Of a DNA stretch of 64,000 nt, positions 58,246 through 64,000 are shown in pieces. Under the pieces are notes generated by a model. It had not been told where the DNA came from, made no database searches, and was given only the letters and a program-made list of their open reading frames with translations. A program made the position numbers and the translations under genes. Each line of letters starts with the position of its first letter. The first letter of the stretch is position 1. The stretch is from JAQBQB01 sp963757185 (GTDB taxonomy: Bacteria > Gemmatimonadota > Gemmatimonadetes > Gemmatimonadales > Gemmatimonadaceae): the NCBI GenBank assembly GCA_963757185.1, contig CAVWQI010000006.1:62001-126000 (forward strand). Reading direction: 5' to 3'.

Positions 58246-60873
58246 TCAGTGCGCGATCGTCGGTTTCCCGGCGATCAGCTTCTCGAACCGCGGATTTCCT
58301 TTGAGCGGCGCGAAGCTCGGGTCGATTCGGAGGTAGGCGGGAGTGACGTCGGTCGCCGGCATGTTGATGAGCCGCTCGATCAGGTCGATCGCGCGTTCGT
58401 TCTCGCCCGACTGGATGAACACGCGCGCCGCCTGAAAGAGCACGTACGGCTTTAACGTCGCGTCGTTCGTCGTTTCGCGCAGCTTGAGCGCGCTGTCGGC
58501 CTGGATCGCCGCTTCCTGTTTGCGGCCGGCAAGCGCCAGCGCTCGAGCCATGAGCTCGCGCACCTGCGCTCGATCCGGGAAGTCGTGCAGTTGCTTCGCG
58601 AAGGCCAGGACAGCGCTGTCGCCGAACATGCGCGCGTGCATCGTGTCGCCCATCAGACGATACGTGTGCCCGAGCTTGAGTCCCCAGTGGCCGCGGTCGT
58701 TGTCGAAGTCCTTGGGAGTGAGCTTGACGATCTTGGGCCATAGCTCGGACGGCAGCGTCCACATCGTCTCCTGGTACAACGCGAAGCGGACGAGCAGCGC
58801 CGTGGTGTCGACCCCCGCCTTCAACTTCTGGGCGACCAGCGCGTGCACGCTGTCGAGTTCCCCGAGCGCCAGATACCCGAACGCCTTGCCCTGGATCATC
58901 GACAGATTGTCCGGCGCGAGAGCGAGCGCACGATCCCATGCCCCCAGCTCCTCCGGGTATCGATGGAGCGCGTGCAGTAGCCCCGGAACTCGACGCATCG
59001 TCGCAATCGACCGCGGGTCGAGCTTTGCCGCCTGCTGCGCGCGGGTGAACGCGTCGTCGAACCGGCCGAGGATGGCGTCGACGGCGGCCTCGCCGAGCAT
59101 CAGGTCCGTGTTGTTTGGGTCGATCTTCAACCCCGCATCGTATTGCGTTCGCGCGCCTTCGTAGTCGAGCTTCACGTCTCGGAGGTACTGCGCCATCGCG
59201 AGATGGGCCTCGGCGCGATTCGGACCCAGCATCGTAGCCCGCTCGGTGGCCACGCGGTTTCGTTCGACGGTCTCGACGGTCGGCCCCGCGTTGTTGATGA
59301 ACGAGAGCGCGCGAGACAGCTGCGACCAGGCCTCGAGGAAATTCGAGTCGAGCTGGACCGCCCGCTCGTAGTGCGGGATCCCGGCATTGAGCACCTTCGA
59401 ATCGCCGGTTCCGACGTTGGCGGTGATTTGCTCGCCCTTTAAGAACTCGTCGTACGCCTCGAGGTTCTGCGTCGGCCGCGCCGCGAGACGCTGCTGCGTC
59501 GGCGCCGCGAGCGCGCCGGTCAGATTCTGGGCGACGTGCGATGCGATCGCGGCCTGCACCGCGAACACGTCCGACATCACGGTGTCGAACGCCACCGACC
59601 ACTTGGATTGGCTGTTCGAGACCTGCACGAGCTCCGGCGTCACGCGTACCCGATCGGGCCCGTTGCCCTTGCTCCAGCGAACCGTCCCGGTGAGCAAATA
59701 ATCGACGGACAACTCGCGCCCGATGTCGTGCGGGTCCTTGCTGGTTTTCTTGTATTGGCGCGTGCTCGTGCGCGCAGTGACCTGAAGGCCCGGCACAGCC
59801 GACAGTCTGCTTCGGACCTCGTCGGTCATGCCGTCGGCAAAATAGTCGTCAGCCGCCGTGCCCTCGTTCTCGAACGGCAGAACGGCGATGCGGAAGCCGC
59901 CTTCGCGCGTGGCATGCATCCGCCGCCACGCGAACGCGCCCCCTGCCGCGACAAGTACGAGCGCGGCGGCGAGACCGATCCAGATCGCGCGGCGCGATCC
60001 GGCGGGCGATCGCGCGGCAACGACAGAGCCCGTCGCCCCGCTCGCCGTGATCTCCTCGAGCGTCGTTGCCACCGCTTTCGCCGACTCGGGGCGATCGGCC
60101 GCCGATCGAGCGACCATCGTATCGACGAGCTGCGAGAGCGCCGCCGGTACGGTGTTGCGGACGGAGCTCAACGTCCGCGGTGTCTCCGTCATCTTGCGCG
60201 CGATGATCGCCTGCGCGTTCGGGCCGGTGATCGGCTGCTCGCCGGCGATCATCTCGTACAGCACGCACCCGAGCGCGTAGATGTCCGTGCGCGCGTCGAT
60301 CGTGCGCTCGCCGGTCGCTTGCTCGGGACTCATGTACCCCGGCGTGCCGACCGCCATGCCGGTCTGCGTGAGCCCGTGCTCGTCGGCGACGGCGCGCGCG
60401 ATGCCGAAATCCGCGACGATCGCCTGTCCGTCGCTGAGGAGAATGTTCTCCGGCTTGATGTCGCGGTGGACGACGCCGTTGCGGTGTGCGTAGTCGAGCG
60501 CGAGGGCGGACTCGCGTGCGATGCGCATCGCGTCGCGAATCGGAAGCTGTCCCTCGCGCGTCATCCGGTCGCGGAGCGACTCGCCCTGAACGAACGGCAT
60601 CGTGTACCAGAGCTGCCCGCCCGCGTCACCCGAGTCATAAACGCTCAGGATATGCGGATGCTGGAGCTTGGACGCGAGCTTGACCTCGCGCTGGAATCGC
60701 TCCGAGCCGAGGGTCGCGGCGAGGTCCGGATGCAGGACCTTGAGGGCGACCGACCGATCGCGCTGTTCGTCGATCGCGAGATACACCGTCGCCATGCCGC
60801 CGCGACCGAGCTCTCGATCGATGCGGTACTTTCCGGCGAGACCCTCTCGTAGGCGTTCGACGGAATCGGTCAT
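58246..60873 (-). CDS. Ser/Thr protein kinase (PknB type) with TolB-like and TPR C-terminus
   Basis: The product has 875 residues. The kinase domain spans about 16-280: glycine loop ELGRGGMATVYLA, ATP lysine K45 (VALKV), HRDIKPEN at 136-143, DFG at 155-157 and the GTPGYMSPEQATGERT activation segment. One membrane helix (AIWIGLAAALVLVAAGGAFA, about 305-325) follows. The extracytoplasmic part opens with a TolB-like domain (RIAVLPFENEGTAADDYFAD) and continues with TPR-like helices to the end (MLGPNRAEAHLAMAQYLRD). This architecture, kinase plus TolB-N plus TPR, is common in Gemmatimonadota and Acidobacteriota. Targets are unknown. The start is divergent from the phosphatase gene. Confidence 0.95.
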   Translation of the reverse strand: MTDSVERLREGLAGKYRIDRELGRGGMATVYLAIDEQRDRSVALKVLHPDLAATLGSERFQREVKLASKLQHPHILSVYDSGDAGGQLWYTMPFVQGESLRDRMTREGQLPIRDAMRIARESALALDYAHRNGVVHRDIKPENILLSDGQAIVADFGIARAVADEHGLTQTGMAVGTPGYMSPEQATGERTIDARTDIYALGCVLYEMIAGEQPITGPNAQAIIARKMTETPRTLSSVRNTVPAALSQLVDTMVARSAADRPESAKAVATTLEEITASGATGSVVAARSPAGSRRAIWIGLAAALVLVAAGGAFAWRRMHATREGGFRIAVLPFENEGTAADDYFADGMTDEVRSRLSAVPGLQVTARTSTRQYKKTSKDPHDIGRELSVDYLLTGTVRWSKGNGPDRVRVTPELVQVSNSQSKWSVAFDTVMSDVFAVQAAIASHVAQNLTGALAAPTQQRLAARPTQNLEAYDEFLKGEQITANVGTGDSKVLNAGIPHYERAVQLDSNFLEAWSQLSRALSFINNAGPTVETVERNRVATERATMLGPNRAEAHLAMAQYLRDVKLDYEGARTQYDAGLKIDPNNTDLMLGEAAVDAILGRFDDAFTRAQQAAKLDPRSIATMRRVPGLLHALHRYPEELGAWDRALALAPDNLSMIQGKAFGYLALGELDSVHALVAQKLKAGVDTTALLVRFALYQETMWTLPSELWPKIVKLTPKDFDNDRGHWGLKLGHTYRLMGDTMHARMFGDSAVLAFAKQLHDFPDRAQVRELMARALALAGRKQEAAIQADSALKLRETTNDATLKPYVLFQAARVFIQSGENERAIDLIERLINMPATDVTPAYLRIDPSFAPLKGNPRFEKLIAGKPTIAH

Positions 60874-60978
60874 TCGGCGAAGTTAGGCGTTACACGGCCG
60901 TATTCAAGGTCGAGACCGCCTTTGGTAGGGTCCTGACGGGCACTTGCCTTGCCTTCTCATGAAGGAAAGGGGGACTCA

Positions 60979-61533
60979 ATGATGCTCAGAAGTGCGCTGG
61001 CCCTGTTGGTCGGATTCACAGCCCCGGTGGCGTCCCAGATGCTGCCGACCGGGCCTGCCACGATCGTCGTGATCCGTCACGCCGAGGAGCCGCAGGATAG
61101 CAGCAACCCGCATTTATCCAAAGATGGGGCGGCCCGCGCCGACCGTTTCGTTGAATTCATGACGCACGATCCGGCGATGATCCGCCTCGGTACCCCGGCG
61201 GCGATCTTCGCGACCGAGACGACGAACGACGGCAACGGACAGCGGACGCAGGAGACCGTCGCACCGCTGGCAAAGGTGCTCCGCCTCCAGGTGCAGACCC
61301 CGTATCACGGGAAGGACTACGACAAGCTCGCACGGCGCGTGATGTCCGACCCGACGCTCGCCGGCAAGACGGTCGTGATCTGCTGGAACCACGAGTATCT
61401 GCCCCAGCTCGCGGCCGCACTCGGCGTCACGCCCGAGCCGCCCAAGTGGAAGGGCAAGGTCTACGACGAGGTCTACGTGATCTCCTTTCGAGATCGCAGG
61501 GCGCTGCTGACGACCACGCGGTACGGCGATTGA
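60979..61533 (+). CDS. Secreted histidine-phosphatase-superfamily protein
   Basis: From the ATGATG at 60979 the product has 184 residues, with AAGGGGG nearby upstream. A signal peptide (to about residue 20) precedes the RH motif VVIRHAEEPQ (R33, H34), then ICWNHEYLPQLAAALG with the second histidine in a NH context. Typical family members have RHGE; here it is RHAE. Such short secreted versions (SixA- or phosphoglycerate-mutase-like) may have altered activity. It is divergent from the kinase gene, 105 bases between starts. Confidence 0.85.
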   Translation: MMLRSALALLVGFTAPVASQMLPTGPATIVVIRHAEEPQDSSNPHLSKDGAARADRFVEFMTHDPAMIRLGTPAAIFATETTNDGNGQRTQETVAPLAKVLRLQVQTPYHGKDYDKLARRVMSDPTLAGKTVVICWNHEYLPQLAAALGVTPEPPKWKGKVYDEVYVISFRDRRALLTTTRYGD

Positions 61534-61627
61534 GCACACCGCGGCCCTAGCCTTTCTGCGGCAGAACAAGTTGAATTTGCTTTCTTTACGCGGTGGCCCG
61601 GGTACCGCGAGGCCGATATCGACGGGT

Positions 61628-64000
61628 CTAGTTGTGAATTCGAATACTCCCGCCCCCCGTCGCCGTCGTCGGAGTCGCCGAATCCGATGCACCGGGCTGG
61701 TTGTCGTAGATGACTAGTCCGCTCGACTTGTCCCAGATCTTGATGCGGAACATGTCCGAGCCGTGCTTCGCCGTGAGGGAGCCGTCGATGATCGTCACAA
61801 TGAAAGCGTAGTCGCCGCTTCCGTTGATCGTCCCGGAGCCCTCGTACTGGGCTTTCGGGCCGACGATCACGAGCCAGTCGCTCGACGTCGACTTGAAGTC
61901 GAAGCCAGGGCCTTGGAACTCGGTGTCGCCGTCCGGTGTGGCCTGTCCTTTGTTGTACTTCGAGACCAGGCCGAACGCCGATTTTCCGGTCGAACCGCCG
62001 TTCGTGTAGGCACCCGGCGGCGACATGATCCAACCGCCGCCGGTCACGAAGCCGCCATTCGAATCGAAGACGACAACCGGGTACTTGCAGGTCGCGTCGA
62101 CGGAGAGCCCGCCGGCGTCCTTGATGTGCGCCACGATCGTGTACACGCCCCGCGTCGCGTACTTGTGCGATCCGCTGAAGTCGCGCGACGTGCCTGAGGC
62201 CGACGCAAGCGTGAGAGCGCTGCTGCTGCCGTCGCCCCAATCGATCGTGCCGGTGTGAGAATCCGGAGGCACGTCGCCGAGATCGACGTCGGTGAAGGTG
62301 CCCGTCACGGAGATCGATCCGCCCAGAGCGATCGGCTGAACCGGACCATAGAAAGTCGTGATCACCGGCGCGTCGTCGACCGGCGTCACCGTGATGGTGA
62401 ACGTCTTCGTGGTTTGGTCGACGCCGCCGTTCGCCGTACCGCCGTCGTCCTGCAGCTTGACCATCACGATCGCGCTGCCGTTGGCGTTCGGCGCCGACGT
62501 GTATTTCAACGTTCCCGTGCTGAGATCTATGGACGGCTGCACGCTGAACAGCGCGTTGTTGTCGTTCGTGACGGTGAGCGTCAGCGTCTGGCTGGTTTCA
62601 AACGGACCAGCGCTCGGGCTCGTCAGAACGCCGCCGATCGTCTGTGGGCCGGCGTCCTCCGCGGCGGTATTGCTCGGGACGAGATTGAACGTCGGCGCAT
62701 CGTTCACCGGAGTGATCGTGATCGTGAACGTCTGTGCGGGGCTCGTATCGACGCCGCCGTTGGCCGTCCCGCCGTTGTCGTGCAGCTTGACCGTCACCGT
62801 CGCCGAACCGTTCCGATTCGGCGCCGGCGTGTAGCTCAGCTTGCCGGTCGCGTCGACCGACGGCTGCGACGAGAACAGCGCGCCGTTGTCGTTCGTGACA
62901 ATGAAGTCGAGCGCTTGTGCCGTCTCATTCGGCGGTCCGGCGCTGATGCTCGTCGCCCAACCGCTCACGCTCTGCGCGCCGGCATCCTCGAGAACGCTCT
63001 GGCTGGCGCCCTTCGTGAAGCCCGGCGCGTGGTTCACCGGGTTGACGGTGATCGTGAACGTCTGCGCAGCACTCGCGTCGACGCCGCCGTTTACCGTGCC
63101 GCCGTTGTCGTGCAATTGCACGGTCACGGTGGCGCTACCGTAGGCCTCGGGTGCGGACGTGTACGTGAGCTTGCCCGTCGCGTCGATCGATGGCTGCGCC
63201 GAGAAGAGCGCGTTGTTGTTGTTCGAGACGTCGAACGTGAGCGTCTGTCCGGCTTCGTCGGGGGGTCCGGCGCTGATCGCCGTCGCCCAGCCCGCGACCG
63301 TCTGCGCGCCCGCGTTCTCGACCGCCGTTTGGTCCGCGCCCTTCGTGAAACTCGGCGCGTCGTTCACGGCGGTGACATTCACGACGAACGTCTGCTCACC
63401 GCTCGCGTCGACTCCGCCATTGGCAGTGCCGCCGTTGTCGGTCAGCTTGAGCGTGATCGTCGACGACCCGTTTGCGTTCGGCGCCGGTGTGTACGTCAGA
63501 GCGCCGCTCGCGCTGACCGACGGTCCGGCGGAGAAGAGCGACGGATTCGAGTTGCCTGTCACGACGAATGTGAGGGCCTGCCCTGCCTCATCGGCCGGAC
63601 CGGCGCTGATGGCCGTCGCCCAGTTGGTCACCGACTGCGCGCCTGCGTCCTCGAGCGCCGTTTGGTCGGACCCCTTGGTGAAGCTCGGTGCGTCGTTGAC
63701 GGCGTTGACGGCGATGCTGACCGTCGCGCCGGTGTTGGAGTTCGCCGTCCCGTCGTTCGCCTTATAGGTGAAGCTGTCGGAACCGTTGTAGTTGGCGGGC
63801 GGCGTGTAGGTGAACGAACCGTTCGCGTTCAGCGTCAGCGTTCCGTGCGTCGGACCGCTCACCAGAACCGCGGTCAGCGGGTTGTGCTCGGCGTCGGTGT
63901 CGTTGCCGAGGATTCCCGGGGCCGCGATCGAGAGCGGAACGTCTTCGTTGGTGCTATAAGAATCGTTGTTCGCGGCCGGCGGCGTGTTGGAGACGACGTG
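61628..64000 (-). CDS. Large repeat surface protein (cadherin/VCBS-like repeats, PKD-like domain), truncated by window edge
   Basis: The frame is open from the right edge of the window to the stop at 61628, about 790 codons; the start lies outside. From the N-terminal side there is one cadherin/VCBS-like unit (NEDVPLSIAAPGILGNDTDA; SFTYTPPANYNGSDSFTYKA), then four units of about 110 residues each containing AGPxxEAxQxLTF, an ALFSxQPSxxATGxLxYTxAP stretch and DNGGTxNGGVD. A PKD-like domain (FTDVDLGDVPPDSHTGTIDW) and a C-terminal beta domain (GFVTGGGWIMSPPGAYTNGG) follow. The lack of a clear sorting signal at the C-terminus leaves the export route open. It is likely an adhesin or other extracellular protein. 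Confidence 0.88.
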   Translation of the reverse strand, partial: HVVSNTPPAANNDSYSTNEDVPLSIAAPGILGNDTDAEHNPLTAVLVSGPTHGTLTLNANGSFTYTPPANYNGSDSFTYKANDGTANSNTGATVSIAVNAVNDAPSFTKGSDQTALEDAGAQSVTNWATAISAGPADEAGQALTFVVTGNSNPSLFSAGPSVSASGALTYTPAPNANGSSTITLKLTDNGGTANGGVDASGEQTFVVNVTAVNDAPSFTKGADQTAVENAGAQTVAGWATAISAGPPDEAGQTLTFDVSNNNNALFSAQPSIDATGKLTYTSAPEAYGSATVTVQLHDNGGTVNGGVDASAAQTFTITVNPVNHAPGFTKGASQSVLEDAGAQSVSGWATSISAGPPNETAQALDFIVTNDNGALFSSQPSVDATGKLSYTPAPNRNGSATVTVKLHDNGGTANGGVDTSPAQTFTITITPVNDAPTFNLVPSNTAAEDAGPQTIGGVLTSPSAGPFETSQTLTLTVTNDNNALFSVQPSIDLSTGTLKYTSAPNANGSAIVMVKLQDDGGTANGGVDQTTKTFTITVTPVDDAPVITTFYGPVQPIALGGSISVTGTFTDVDLGDVPPDSHTGTIDWGDGSSSALTLASASGTSRDFSGSHKYATRGVYTIVAHIKDAGGLSVDATCKYPVVVFDSNGGFVTGGGWIMSPPGAYTNGGSTGKSAFGLVSKYNKGQATPDGDTEFQGPGFDFKSTSSDWLVIVGPKAQYEGSGTINGSGDYAFIVTIIDGSLTAKHGSDMFRIKIWDKSSGLVIYDNQPGASDSATPTTATGGGSIRIHN
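62370..63692 (-). repeat. Four tandem direct repeats of about 330 bases in the surface-protein gene
   Basis: Each unit encodes about 110 residues opening APxFxxxxxQ (APSFTKGSDQ, APSFTKGADQ, APGFTKGASQ, APTFNLVPSN). Boundaries fall near 63692, 63364, 63033 and 62700. The first three units are most alike and the fourth is more diverged, which suggests repeated duplication toward the 5' side. Confidence 0.75.

Overview
The window looks like a chromosomal segment of a GC-rich Gram-negative bacterium, most plausibly Gemmatimonadota or a related environmental lineage such as Acidobacteriota. This is an inference. It rests on a SusC/SusD outer-membrane pair, two orphan FtsX/MacB-type permeases (one PadR-linked), a Ser/Thr kinase with a TolB-like and TPR C-terminus, many secreted propeller and peptidase proteins, and many lipoproteins. 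I saw no rRNA, phage genes, transposase or CRISPR array.

Layout. 1-8484 (minus) is a five-gene run: SusC, SusD, class-C-type serine hydrolase, M23 peptidase (frameshifted) and S9 peptidase (cut by the left edge). 8523-12042 holds an amino-acid permease and an enolase-superfamily racemase, divergent from a GntR regulator, with a perfect palindromic operator between them. 12141-15428 is a Tricorn-type protease. 15657-20756 (minus) is CocE-type hydrolase, serine hydrolase and D-aminoacylase. Together these suggest import and breakdown of peptides, including D-amino-acid-containing ones. 20855-28687 has two envelope proteins, two orphan permeases, a VOC protein and a PadR regulator with a clear inverted-repeat operator. 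28691-35789 has small proteins, a methyltransferase, a His/Met-rich lipoprotein, a channel-like membrane protein, a tandem lipoprotein duplication and a propeller lipoprotein. 36019-41167 has an ECF sigma factor, a divergent LytTR regulator/LytS-type kinase pair, tRNA-Gln(CTG), tRNA-Ala(CGC) and terminators. 41359-51875 includes a dehydratase, RNase Z, a thioesterase, DUF2203 and DUF4015 proteins, a desulfurase-like enzyme and a frameshifted 3-hydroxyisobutyrate dehydrogenase-type enzyme. 51910-58069 has two HMA metal-binding proteins, MgtE, a DUF4383 protein, a GxxExxY protein inside an inverted-repeat element, an SGNH hydrolase and CysK. 58246-64000 has a kinase, a histidine phosphatase and a large repeat surface protein cut by the right edge.

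The most unusual signal is non-coding. Many gene junctions carry long imperfect inverted repeats whose arms are built from short motifs repeated every 8-10 or about 19 bases. Three of them (46694-46812, 55546-56108, 58109-58219) share the core CGCAGAT/CGCGGAT. In one, the two 49-base arms enclose a complete gene for a GxxExxY protein with a PD-(D/E)xK-like nuclease signature; the other two are empty. This resembles an autonomous element with non-autonomous derivatives, or a REP/REPIN-type system with a different enzyme.

Two genes carry single-base frameshifts (C8 tract at 1708-1715; about 51540) and a third (45172-46641) has a suspicious 3' end, so either the assembly has residual indels or some genes are decaying or phase-variable.
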